Assembly: GCF_009746125.1 (NCBI RefSeq)
Contig: NZ_CP041352.1
Span: 2,836,436 to 2,900,435, forward strand
Source: Casimicrobium huifangae
GTDB taxonomy: Bacteria; Pseudomonadota; Gammaproteobacteria; Burkholderiales; Casimicrobiaceae
Length of the DNA stretch: 64,000 nt
Direction: 5' to 3'
A model generated the notes under the pieces. It was not told the origin of the DNA. It ran no database searches and worked only from the letters and a program-made list of their open reading frames with translations. Below are positions 43,486 through 51,632 of this stretch, piece after piece. Numbering within the stretch: the stretch's first letter is position 1; each line of letters opens with the position of its first letter. The position numbers were made by a program, and so were the translations under genes.

Positions 43486-44471
43486 GCGTCCACCTTGACG
43501 TTGGCTTCCTTCACGACGCGCGCCCACTTCACCCGCTCGGCGCGCATGAAGTCGGCAAACTGTTGCGCCGTACCGCCGCCGTCTTCAGCACCCACTGCAT
43601 TGAGGCGCTCCTTGACGTCCGGCATCGCCATCGCAGTGTTGATGTCGCGATTGATCCGCTGCACGAGGTCGGACGCCATGCGAGCTGGCCCAATCATGCC
43701 GTACCACGTCGTGGCCTCAAAACCGGGATAGCCGCTCTCCGCAACAGTCGGCAGATCCGGATAGGACGCCGAGCGCTTGGTGCGGGTCTGCGCAACTGCG
43801 TGCACCTTGCCGCCCTTGACATGTGGCGTCACCGCCGCCATGGTGTCGAACGAATAGTTAATCTGGCCGCCCATCAGATCTGTCAACAGTGGGGCACTGC
43901 CTTTGTACGGCACGTGCAGCACATCGACGCCTGCCGCAACCTTGAACAGCTCCAGCGCCAGATGCTGCGCGCTACCGCTGCCCGCAGAGCCGAATGACAG
44001 CGTGCCGGGCTTTGCCTTTGCGAGCGCAACGATGTCCTTCAGCGTCTTCGCCGGTGCATTCGGGTGGCAGATCAGCACGTTCGGCGTCACGCCCACCAGC
44101 GCCAATGGAGAGAAATCGGTCTCCGCGTTGTAGGGCATCTTCGGATTCAGCGCCGGGCCAATGCCATGCGAATTGATATGGCCCATCAGCAGCGTCAGGC
44201 CATCCGTCGACTTGGCCACCACGTCGGCCGCAAGCACACCGGCAACGCCAGCACGGTTCTCGACGATGACCTGCTGCCCCCACATGGTCGTGAGCTTGGG
44301 CGCCAGCACACGGGCAAGTGCATCGGTACCACCGCCCGGCGGAAAGCCCACAACGATCTTGACCGGCCCCTGTGGCCAGGTACCTTGTGCCCATAGCGCG
44401 CCGCTACCGGCGAGCGGTGCTGCGGCGAGCGCCTTGATCAATTGGCGGCGGGTGGTATTGGGTTTGTTCAT
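43482..44471 (-). CDS. Bug-family tripartite tricarboxylate transporter receptor
   Basis: 329 residues. A twin-arginine-like start (MNKPNTTRRQLIKALAAAPLAG) precedes the mature sequence WPQGPVKIVVGFPPGGGTDALAR, ENRAGVAGVLAADVVA and the late domain typical of Bug receptors. Export by Tat rather than Sec is possible given RRQLIK. No TctAB genes are nearby. It is eight bases downstream of the aminotransferase gene, so both are likely under the GntR operator at 45731. The ligand may be a keto acid or amino-acid derivative, which is inference from context. Confidence 0.88.
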   Translation of the reverse strand: MNKPNTTRRQLIKALAAAPLAGSGALWAQGTWPQGPVKIVVGFPPGGGTDALARVLAPKLTTMWGQQVIVENRAGVAGVLAADVVAKSTDGLTLLMGHINSHGIGPALNPKMPYNAETDFSPLALVGVTPNVLICHPNAPAKTLKDIVALAKAKPGTLSFGSAGSGSAQHLALELFKVAAGVDVLHVPYKGSAPLLTDLMGGQINYSFDTMAAVTPHVKGGKVHAVAQTRTKRSASYPDLPTVAESGYPGFEATTWYGMIGPARMASDLVQRINRDINTAMAMPDVKERLNAVGAEDGGGTAQQFADFMRAERVKWARVVKEANVKVDA

Positions 44472-44479
44472 CGTTGTCC

Positions 44480-45700
44480 TTAGTTCCGGGTTGGTGCGCG
44501 GGTGGTAGCCGCCTGCTTCTGAAGTTCAGCCATCGCTGCAACTACGCCGCTCCCCTTGAGCGAGACGCCCGCCATGGCGAGCCCCATCTCGACCGCGCAG
44601 ATCGTACCCATCAGCGACACATCATTGCATTCGCCAAGATGACCAATGCGGAACATCTTGCTCTTCACCTTGCCGAGACCCGTGCCCAACGAGGCATCAA
44701 AGCGGTCATAGATGATCTTGCGCACGGCGTCGGCATCGACACCGTCGGGCATCATGACACCGGTCAGCACTGGCGAATAGACGGCCGGATCAGCGCACTG
44801 GATCTCCAGACCCCAGGCGTTCACCGCAGCACGGCAGGCGCGCGCCAGACGTTGATGTCGGGCGAAGACGTTGTCGAGCCCCTCGCCGAGGATCATGTCG
44901 AGCGCCTCATGCAGGCCGTACAGCATATTGGTGCTCGGTGTGTACGGGAAGTATCCGGTCTTGTTGAACTCCAGCATCTCGTCCCAAGCCCAGAACGCCT
45001 TGGGAAGGCGCGCGTGTTTGCTGACCTCGATCGCCTTCGGTGAAACTGCGTTAAACGAAATGCCCGGCGGCAGCATCAGGCCCTTCTGCGAACCGGACAC
45101 GGTCACGTCCACGCCCCATTCGTCATGCCGGTAGTCGGCGCTGGCGAGCCCGGAGATGGTGTCGACCATGAGAAGCGCGGGATGCCCGGCCGCGTCGATG
45201 GCTGCGCGTACCGCTGCAATATTGCTGGTCACACCGGTCGAGGTTTCGTTGTGCACCACGCACACCGCCTTGATCGCGTGCCCGGTGTCGGCCTTCAAGC
45301 GCGCTTCGATGAGATCGGCCTGCACGCCACGTCGCCAGCCCTCCAGACCTGGCAGGCCGATAAACTCTGTTTTCACACCCAAACGGTCGGCCATCTTCTT
45401 CCAGAGCGTGGCGAACTGCCCCGTCTCGTACATCAACACCTGATCCCCCGGCGACAGCACGTTGCACAGCGCTGCCTCCCACGCGCCGGTGCCCGAGGCG
45501 GGATAGATGATGACGGGGTGCTCGGTCTTGAATATCTTCTTCAGGTCCGCCAGCACTTTGAACCCGAGCGTCGCGAACTCCGGGCCGCGATGGTCGATGG
45601 TCGGCATGCTCATCGCACGCAGGATGCGATCCGGCACCGGCGACGGCCCGGGAATCGACAGTTGATGGCGTCCAGCAGGGTGGAAATTCAGTTGCAGCAT
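44480..45700 (-). CDS. Class V aminotransferase, serine-glyoxylate/alanine-glyoxylate type
   Basis: 406 residues, PLP enzyme. The N-terminal IPGPSPVPDRILRAMSMPTIDHRGPEF is typical of alanine/serine-glyoxylate aminotransferases; YPASGTGAWEAALCN binds PLP phosphate; the Schiff-base lysine is Lys206 in VSGSQKGLMLPPG. It likely makes glycine from glyoxylate with serine or alanine as donor. It is divergent from a GntR-family regulator and followed by a Bug receptor. ATG 45700 is used; the frame extends to 45751 through the operator, which is unlikely to be coding. Confidence 0.88.
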   Translation of the reverse strand: MLQLNFHPAGRHQLSIPGPSPVPDRILRAMSMPTIDHRGPEFATLGFKVLADLKKIFKTEHPVIIYPASGTGAWEAALCNVLSPGDQVLMYETGQFATLWKKMADRLGVKTEFIGLPGLEGWRRGVQADLIEARLKADTGHAIKAVCVVHNETSTGVTSNIAAVRAAIDAAGHPALLMVDTISGLASADYRHDEWGVDVTVSGSQKGLMLPPGISFNAVSPKAIEVSKHARLPKAFWAWDEMLEFNKTGYFPYTPSTNMLYGLHEALDMILGEGLDNVFARHQRLARACRAAVNAWGLEIQCADPAVYSPVLTGVMMPDGVDADAVRKIIYDRFDASLGTGLGKVKSKMFRIGHLGECNDVSLMGTICAVEMGLAMAGVSLKGSGVVAAMAELQKQAATTRAPTRN

Positions 45701-45730
45701 GGCGGTATATCTCACGATCAGTGACGGGGC

Positions 45731-45820
45731 ATTTTTGCATACAAAATTCATTTGTCAACCGGAATCGCAAGGGAATAAATCCCTACTCACTTGAAGCTCG
45801 GTCAATTTGTATGCAAAAAT
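45731..45820. promoter_or_regulatory. Paired operator for the GntR-family regulator
   Basis: ATTTTTGCATACAAA (45731-45745) and TTTGTATGCAAAAAT (45806-45820) are perfect 15-base inverted copies 60 bases apart. Each contains a near-palindromic TTGTATGCAA, close to the TTGTATACAA-like sites of FadR-subfamily GntR regulators. One copy flanks each of the divergent genes, which suggests dual repression and possibly looping. Confidence 0.68.
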
Positions 45821-45825
45821 AGAGC

Positions 45826-46515
45826 ATGGCCGAAATCATCGAACTCGCCCGCCAGGCGCTCCCACATCAGGCGGCCGCCCGGCTGCGCAGCATGCTGATC
45901 GAAGGCACCATTGCGCCCGGTGCCAAGCTGAATGAGCGCGAGCTTTGCGAGCAACTTAAGATCTCTCGCACGCCGCTGCGCGAGGCGATCAAGATGCTGG
46001 CCTCGGAGGGCCTCGTCGAGCTGCTGCCGAACCGTGGCGCCGTTGCGCTCTCGCTTGGCGAGCAGGATGTGATCGACACCTTTGAGGTGATGGCCAATCT
46101 CGAAGCGCATTCGGGCGAGCTTGCCGCGGCGCGCATCACCGACGACGAACTCGCAGAGATCCGCGCGCTGCACTTTGAGATGCTCGCAGCTTACACACGG
46201 CGTGACCTGCCGCGCTATTACGCGCTCAACGCACAGATTCACGCCTGCATCAACGCCGCCGCAAAGAACCCGGTGCTGACGCGAACTTATGCCCAGCTCA
46301 ATGCCCGCCTGCAGGCGCTGCGCTTTCGTTCCAATCAGGACGGGCAAAAATGGCAGCGCGCCGTTGACGAGCACGAGCGCATGATCGACGCCCTCGCCCG
46401 CCACGACGGTGCAGCGATGCGCACTGTTCTCACTGAACATCTCAACAACAAGCGCGATGCAGTGCTGGAACTCATTCGAAGCGGCCAGCTCAATCGGGCC
46501 GGCGCATCTCTCTAA
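45826..46515 (+). CDS. GntR-family regulator, FadR subfamily (FCD domain)
   Basis: 229 residues. N-terminal winged helix (LRSMLIEGTIAPGAKLNERELCEQLKISRTPLREAIKMLASEGLVELLPNRGA) joined to an all-helical FCD ligand domain with probable metal ligands in HFEMLAAYTRRDLPRYYALNAQIHACI. It probably controls itself and the divergent aminotransferase-Bug operon. The start codon follows the operator by five bases with almost no leader or Shine-Dalgarno, so the protein may be poorly or leaderlessly translated. Confidence 0.9.
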   Translation: MAEIIELARQALPHQAAARLRSMLIEGTIAPGAKLNERELCEQLKISRTPLREAIKMLASEGLVELLPNRGAVALSLGEQDVIDTFEVMANLEAHSGELAAARITDDELAEIRALHFEMLAAYTRRDLPRYYALNAQIHACINAAAKNPVLTRTYAQLNARLQALRFRSNQDGQKWQRAVDEHERMIDALARHDGAAMRTVLTEHLNNKRDAVLELIRSGQLNRAGASL

Positions 46516-46526
46516 GTCATAACCCC

Positions 46527-46615
46527 GTAGCCTCGATGCAGCGATAGCGAAATCGAGGCAATTGTTCGCCGAACCGATATCGCCCCTCGATTCCACTTCG
46601 TTGCATCGAGGCTAC
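46527..46615. repeat. REP-like inverted repeat pair (GTAGCC type)
   Basis: Arms 46527-46558 (GTAGCCTCGATGCAGC...) and 46585-46615 (...TGCATCGAGGCTAC) are inverted copies with few mismatches around a 26-base loop. It is the best-preserved member of the same class as 9577-9662. It lies between the GntR gene and the large dehydrogenase gene. Confidence 0.78.
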
Positions 46616-46648
46616 AAAACTACGAAATACTGTTGACCGATCTAGTCC

Positions 46649-49600
46649 ATGTCCGACGCCCCCCAACTCGCCCATCGCCTCCGCCAGCACACCCAGGGCG
46701 AGGTCCTTTTCTCCGACGCTGATCGCGGTCGCTACTCGACCGACGCATCGATCTACCAGCAGATGCCAGTGGGTGTGCTGGTGCCGCGCACTGCGGACGA
46801 CGTTACGAACGCCATCGACATCGCTCGCGACCTGAAGGTGCCGGTGCTCGCGCGCGGCGGCGGTACCAGCCAGTGCGGGCAGACGACCGGCGTGGCACTG
46901 GTCATCGACAATTCGAAGTACCTGCGCAACGTGCTCGCATTCGACGCCGAAGCACGCACCGTGATGGTTGAACCGGGCATGGTGCTTGACCACCTCAACG
47001 CCTACCTCAAGCCCCACGGGCTCTGGTTTCCGGTGGACGTATCGACCAGCGCACAGGCCACACTGGGCGGCATGGCAGGCAACAATTCCTGCGGCTCACG
47101 CTCCATCGCCTACGGCAACATGGTGCACAACGTGCTGGGTATCGACGCCTGGTTGGCGGATGGTCGCGTCACGTCGTTTGGCCCGCAAGCGGATGCGACC
47201 GGACCTGCCCAACAACTGGGCGCGCTGGCGGCTTCCCTCGCTGCGAAACATCGTGAGGAAATTGAGCGTGTGTGGCCCAAGGTCATGCGTCGCGTCGCCG
47301 GCTACAACCTCGACATTTTCTGCAACCAGAGCGAACGGCCCTACACCGCTGACGGCAGTGTCAATCTCGCGCATCTGCTGGTGGGCTCGGAGGGTACGCT
47401 CGCTTTCACCAAATCACTGACGCTGGCACTCTCGCCCTTGCCGAAAGCGAAGGTGCTCGGCGTGGTCAACTTCCCGACTTTCCATCGGGCGATGGACTCG
47501 GCGCAGCACATCGTGAAACTCGGGCCGACGGCCGTCGAGCTGGTGGATCGCACGATGATCGAGCTCTCGCTCGCCAACCCGGCCTTCGCGCCGACGATCC
47601 GCACGGCGCTGGTGGGCGAGCCTGAAGCGATTTTGCTGGTGGAGTTCTCCGGCGATGATCGCGATGCACTCAAGCGCAAACTCTCGCAGTTGGTTGATCT
47701 GATCGGCACACTCGGCCTGCCCGGTGCCGTGGTGCAGATGACCGACGATGCGCCACAGAAGAACCTGTGGGAAGTGCGCAAGGCCGGGCTCAACATCATG
47801 ATGAGCCTCAAGGGCGATGGCAAGCCGGTGAGCTTCATTGAGGATTGCGCGGTGCCGCTGGAGCATCTGGCTGACTACACCGCGCAGTTGACCGAAGTGT
47901 TCGCCCGACACGGCACCCGCGGCACCTGGTACGCGCATGCCAGTGTGGGCACGCTGCACGTGCGCCCGATCCTCGACATGCGCCACGCTGGCCCGGAGGG
48001 TGGCGCAGCGAAAATGCGCGCCATCGCCGATGAAGCAAGTGCGCTGGTACGACGCTACAAGGGTGCGTACAGCGGCGAGCATGGTGACGGCCTCTGCCGT
48101 GGCGAATGGGTCGAATGGCAATTCGGACCGGCCATCACGTCGGCGTTCCGCGAGATCAAGCGCACCTTTGACCCGCAAAACCTGTTTAACCCCGGCAAGA
48201 TCATTGATCCGCCGAAGATGGATGACGCGAGCCTCTTCCGCTTCAAGCCAGACTACCGGGTAATTCCGATCCAGACGACACTCGACTGGAGTGCGTGGAA
48301 TGTGCAGAACGATGCGGTCACCGAGCAGACCACGGGGCCTGGCACCGGTGGCGACCCGGCGGAAGGGTTTGCCAAGGCCGTGGAAATGTGCAACAACAAC
48401 GGCCACTGCCGCAAGTTCGACGCTGGCACCATGTGCCCAAGCTATCGCGTGACTCGCGATGAGCAACATGCCACGCGCGGCCGGGCCAATACGCTACGGC
48501 TGGCGATTTCTGGCCAGATCGGCAGCGATGGCATCGCCAGCGACGAAGTTCACGACGCGCTGGATCTCTGCGTCAGTTGCAAGGGCTGCAAGCGCGATTG
48601 CCCCACGGGCGTCGACATGGCGAAGATGAAGGTGGAGCACCTGCATCACTACAAGAAGAAGCACGGCTTCTCGATTCGTGACAATCTGATCGCGCGATTG
48701 CCAATCACGGCGCCGTTTGCAGCAAAGCATCCTGGCTGGTTCAACGCGCGCAATCGCATGCCGTGGCTTGCCAAACTGGGTGAGCGCATGTTCGGCTTTT
48801 CAGCAAAACGCTCACTGCCGGAGTGGCGCAGCGACACGGTATGGGCAACACTATCCAAGCCGCCGACCGGCCCGGTGCTGGTAGGTGGCCGCGCACTGCT
48901 CGACGCCCATGCCGCGGGCGAGCGTGTGGTGGTGCTGTTCGTTGACACCTTCAACGGCGCCTTCGAGCGCGAAAACGTGGACGCAGCAATTGCAGTGCTC
49001 GGTGCGGCAGGCTACAAAGTTCACATTCCGCGCTGGACGCCGCAAGGCGACCGCGACGAGCGCAACCTCTGCTGCGGCCGCACCTTCCTCGCCGTCGGCA
49101 TGGTGGAAGCCGCCAAGCAGCAGGCGCACTATCTGCTCTCGGCCCTGCTCGAATTTGCCGAAGCGGGCATCGACATCGTCGGCCTGGAACCCAGCTGCCT
49201 GTTCACGCTGCGCGACGAAATCCCGGCCATGCGCCTGGGCGAAGAAGCGGACGTCGTCGCCAGGCACGCCATGCTGATCGAAACTTTCCTCGAACGCGAG
49301 GAGAAAGCGGGCAAACTCGACGAACTGCGCGCCAAGCTCAAGCCTGCAGCATCACCGATCCTCGTGCACGGCCACTGCCACCAGAAAGCGTTTGGCGAAA
49401 TGACCCCGACGCTCTCGCTGCTGGGCTTGATCCCGGACGTCAAGCCAAACCTGATCGAAAGCTCCTGCTGTGGCATGGCTGGCGCGTTTGGCTATGACTC
49501 AAAGCATTACGAAATCTCGATGCAGATGGCCGAGCTGTCGCTGCTACCGGCCGTCCGCAATTCACCCGGCGCGATCATCGTTGCCGACGGTACCAGTTGC

Positions 49601-49675
49601 CGGCACCAGATTCACGACGGCGCAGCGCGTGAAGCGAAACATGCCATTCGCGTTCTGGCCGAACATCTGCAATAG
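46649..49675 (+). CDS. YdiJ-like FAD-linked and iron-sulfur dehydrogenase (D-2-hydroxyacid type)
   Basis: 1008 residues. N-terminal FAD-binding type 4 domain (VLARGGGTSQCGQTTGVALVID, TLGGMAGNNSCGSRS), FAD-oxidase C domain with SGEHGDGLCRGEW, then a ferredoxin-like segment (CVSCKGCKRDCPTGVDMAKMK) and a C-terminal CCG (heterodisulfide-reductase-like) pair: LEPSCLF and ESSCCGMAG. Length and domain order match E. coli YdiJ, reported as a D-2-hydroxyglutarate dehydrogenase. Substrate here could be a D-2-hydroxyacid such as 2-hydroxyglutarate or lactate. Electrons probably go to quinone or cytochrome. Confidence 0.88.
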   Translation: MSDAPQLAHRLRQHTQGEVLFSDADRGRYSTDASIYQQMPVGVLVPRTADDVTNAIDIARDLKVPVLARGGGTSQCGQTTGVALVIDNSKYLRNVLAFDAEARTVMVEPGMVLDHLNAYLKPHGLWFPVDVSTSAQATLGGMAGNNSCGSRSIAYGNMVHNVLGIDAWLADGRVTSFGPQADATGPAQQLGALAASLAAKHREEIERVWPKVMRRVAGYNLDIFCNQSERPYTADGSVNLAHLLVGSEGTLAFTKSLTLALSPLPKAKVLGVVNFPTFHRAMDSAQHIVKLGPTAVELVDRTMIELSLANPAFAPTIRTALVGEPEAILLVEFSGDDRDALKRKLSQLVDLIGTLGLPGAVVQMTDDAPQKNLWEVRKAGLNIMMSLKGDGKPVSFIEDCAVPLEHLADYTAQLTEVFARHGTRGTWYAHASVGTLHVRPILDMRHAGPEGGAAKMRAIADEASALVRRYKGAYSGEHGDGLCRGEWVEWQFGPAITSAFREIKRTFDPQNLFNPGKIIDPPKMDDASLFRFKPDYRVIPIQTTLDWSAWNVQNDAVTEQTTGPGTGGDPAEGFAKAVEMCNNNGHCRKFDAGTMCPSYRVTRDEQHATRGRANTLRLAISGQIGSDGIASDEVHDALDLCVSCKGCKRDCPTGVDMAKMKVEHLHHYKKKHGFSIRDNLIARLPITAPFAAKHPGWFNARNRMPWLAKLGERMFGFSAKRSLPEWRSDTVWATLSKPPTGPVLVGGRALLDAHAAGERVVVLFVDTFNGAFERENVDAAIAVLGAAGYKVHIPRWTPQGDRDERNLCCGRTFLAVGMVEAAKQQAHYLLSALLEFAEAGIDIVGLEPSCLFTLRDEIPAMRLGEEADVVARHAMLIETFLEREEKAGKLDELRAKLKPAASPILVHGHCHQKAFGEMTPTLSLLGLIPDVKPNLIESSCCGMAGAFGYDSKHYEISMQMAELSLLPAVRNSPGAIIVADGTSCRHQIHDGAAREAKHAIRVLAEHLQ

Positions 49676-49718
49676 TCTCGTCCGCGCATTATCAAGAGCG
49701 CAAAGAAGGGGAGTCATC

Positions 49719-50867
49719 ATGTCATTGCTTCGCTCGCTGTCTGTCGTCACTGCCAGTGTGGGTTCGCTGCTGCTGCTCGCGGGCTGCGCACACGGCCCGC
49801 AGTCCGCAGGGAACCATTCGCACGTCCACGCCAGGGTGGAAGGCGCGACTGTTGCAGGCGGGCCGCGCTACGCGGTGGACGCGCTGTGGCCGAAGCCGCT
49901 GCCCAACAACTGGATTCTTGGGCAGGTGGCAGGCATCGCGGTTGACCGCAACGACACCATCTGGCTGATTCACCGGCCGCTGACCCTCACCGACGACGAG
50001 AAAGGCGCGGCACTGACGCCGCCGCGCTCGAAGTGCTGTGTGGCGGCGCCGCCGGTACTGCAGTTTGATCGCGCGGGCAATCTGCTGCGTTCGTGGGGTG
50101 GCAAGGGTACTGGCTACGACTGGCCCGCCAACGAGCACGGCATCTACGTTGACCCGAAAGGCGACGTCTGGGTCGGCGGCAACGCCAACACCGACGGCAT
50201 GCTGCTCAAGTTCACTCCCGACGGCAAGTTCCTGATGCAGATCGGCAAGCCGGGCAAGAGCGAAGGCAGCAATTCGACCACGCAGCTTAGCCGGCCCGCG
50301 CACATGGAGCTTGATGCCGATGCCAATGAGCTGTTTGTTGCCGACGGCTACGGCAATCGTCGCGTCATTGTGTTCGACGCTGCCACCGGTGCCTACAAAC
50401 GGCACTGGGGCGCCTATGGCAAGAAGCCGGAGGACGGCAATTTCCCGAACTACAACCCGGAATCGGCACACTTCGGCATGCCGGTGCACTGCGTGCGCAT
50501 GACGAAAGACAATCTGGTCTACGTTTGCGACCGCATGAACAACCGCGTGCAGATCTTCAACAAGAAGGGCGAGTTCCTGAAGCAGTTCGTCTACGACGCC
50601 GCCACGCAAGGCTCCGGCTCAACCTGGGATCTGGTGCCGTCCGAGGACGCGGCGCAGCGCTACCTGCTGATTGCCGATGGCACCAACAACGAAGTGCGCA
50701 TTGTCGAGCGCGCGACCGGCGAAAAGATCGGATCGTTCGGCCGCCCCGGACGCCAGGCCGGCGACTTCCACTGGGTACACAACATTGCGATCGACTCGGA
50801 AGGATCGGTGTACACCAGCGAGGTTGACACCGGCAAGCGGGCGCAACGGTTCCGCCGCGTGCAGTAG
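49719..50867 (+). CDS. NHL-repeat lipoprotein
   Basis: 382 residues. Lipoprotein signal (SLLLLAGC, Cys about 23), then NHL-type beta-propeller blades: GQVAGIAVDRNDTIWLI, EHGIYVDPKGDVWVGG, RPAHMELDADANELFVADGYGNRRVIVFD, LVYVCDRMNNRVQIFNKKGEF, and HWVHNIAIDSEGSVYTSEV. It is anchored in the envelope. Function unknown; propellers of this type bind ligands or act as lactonase-like enzymes. ATG 49719 follows AAGAAGGGGA. Located just downstream of the YdiJ-like gene, possibly co-transcribed. Confidence 0.83.
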   Translation: MSLLRSLSVVTASVGSLLLLAGCAHGPQSAGNHSHVHARVEGATVAGGPRYAVDALWPKPLPNNWILGQVAGIAVDRNDTIWLIHRPLTLTDDEKGAALTPPRSKCCVAAPPVLQFDRAGNLLRSWGGKGTGYDWPANEHGIYVDPKGDVWVGGNANTDGMLLKFTPDGKFLMQIGKPGKSEGSNSTTQLSRPAHMELDADANELFVADGYGNRRVIVFDAATGAYKRHWGAYGKKPEDGNFPNYNPESAHFGMPVHCVRMTKDNLVYVCDRMNNRVQIFNKKGEFLKQFVYDAATQGSGSTWDLVPSEDAAQRYLLIADGTNNEVRIVERATGEKIGSFGRPGRQAGDFHWVHNIAIDSEGSVYTSEVDTGKRAQRFRRVQ

Positions 50868-50925
50868 TCAGCGTCGCTGGCGTGGTCAGATGCGTCTGGC
50901 GGGATGGTTGCGAGTCGATTTCGGT

Positions 50926-51047
50926 ATTGGCTTTTCCCGAAGAAGCTCAATTTATATGGGCTAATACCGTGAAAATGACAGAAATCGACTTATAGCCATT
51001 TATACGCAGGGGCCCTTATTGAATGGGGTTTCCAGAGAAAAGCCAAC
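50926..51047 (+). repeat. Dispersed ~120-bp imperfect palindrome, copy F
   Basis: 122 bases. Outer arms ATTGGCTTTTCCC (50926) and GAGAAAAGCCAAC (to 51047); inner arms TATGGGCT (from 50955) and GGCCCTTAT (near 51019); core ATCGACTTAT (50984-50993). Right flank AATGGGGTTTCC matches copy B. It fills about half of the 236-base gap between the NHL lipoprotein and gloA. Confidence 0.62.
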
Positions 51048-51103
51048 AACACCGAGGCGACCACCGCGTCACCCAGTTCGAAATTTAGAGTAGAGGTAAC
51101 CCC

Positions 51104-51490
51104 ATGCGAATTCTCCACACCATGCTGCGCGTCGGCGACCTGCAACGCTCCATCGACTTCTACACCCGAGTGATGGGCATGCAGCTCTTGCGCACGACGG
51201 ATCGGCCCGAGCAGAAGTACTCACTGGCGTTCGTTGGTTACGGCGATGAAAAGGACGGCGCAACGATCGAGCTGACCTACAACTACGGCGTCCCGAGCTA
51301 TGAGATCGGCACCGCCTTCGGCCACATCGCCATCGCCGTGGCCAACGCCGCCGCAGCCTGCGATGCCGTACGCGCCGCTGGCGGCAATGTCACCCGCGAA
51401 GCCGGCCCGGTCAAAGGCGGCAGCACCGTCATCGCCTTCGTGCAGGACCCGGACGGGTACAAGATTGAGTTGATTGAGGCAAAGGCTTGA
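51104..51490 (+). CDS. gloA: Glyoxalase I (lactoylglutathione lyase)
   Basis: 128 residues. Converts the methylglyoxal-glutathione hemithioacetal to S-lactoylglutathione. The metal ligands of the E. coli-type (Ni2+) enzyme are all in place: His5, Glu56, His74, Glu122. Sequence and length match GloA throughout. Shine-Dalgarno AGAGG lies before the ATG. A REP-like element follows at 51495. Confidence 0.95.
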   Translation: MRILHTMLRVGDLQRSIDFYTRVMGMQLLRTTDRPEQKYSLAFVGYGDEKDGATIELTYNYGVPSYEIGTAFGHIAIAVANAAAACDAVRAAGGNVTREAGPVKGGSTVIAFVQDPDGYKIELIEAKA

Positions 51491-51494
51491 GGCC

Positions 51495-51604
51495 GTAGCC
51501 TTGAGAAGCGAAGCGCGTCAAGGCAGTTGTTAACGCGGTCGATCGATTCGTGCCGTTAGCGCATGTAGAGAAACTCCCGGACGCGCTGCGCTTCTCCGGG
51601 CTAC
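51495..51604. repeat. REP-like inverted repeat, variant arms
   Basis: GTAGCCTTGAGAAGCGAAGC (from 51495) and GCGCTTCTCCGGGCTAC (ending 51604) are inverted relatives with diverged stems (TTGA versus CCGG), each probably pairing with a local partner (GCGTCAAGG; CCCGGACGCGC). It is related in its GTAGCC end to the 9577 and 46527 pairs. It lies between gloA and the M3 peptidase. Confidence 0.55.
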
Positions 51605-51632
51605 GTGTTTGCGACGAACAGCGGCCGGGGAA

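Noticed and set aside
47414-48469. Minus-strand open frame of 351 codons inside the YdiJ-like gene
   Set aside because: Antisense shadow of a conserved FAD-binding enzyme; no independent start signals or motifs.
49470-49718. Extended start for the NHL lipoprotein gene
   Set aside because: The extra 83 codons lie inside the upstream dehydrogenase gene and would bury the lipoprotein signal; ATG 49719 has a good ribosome site.
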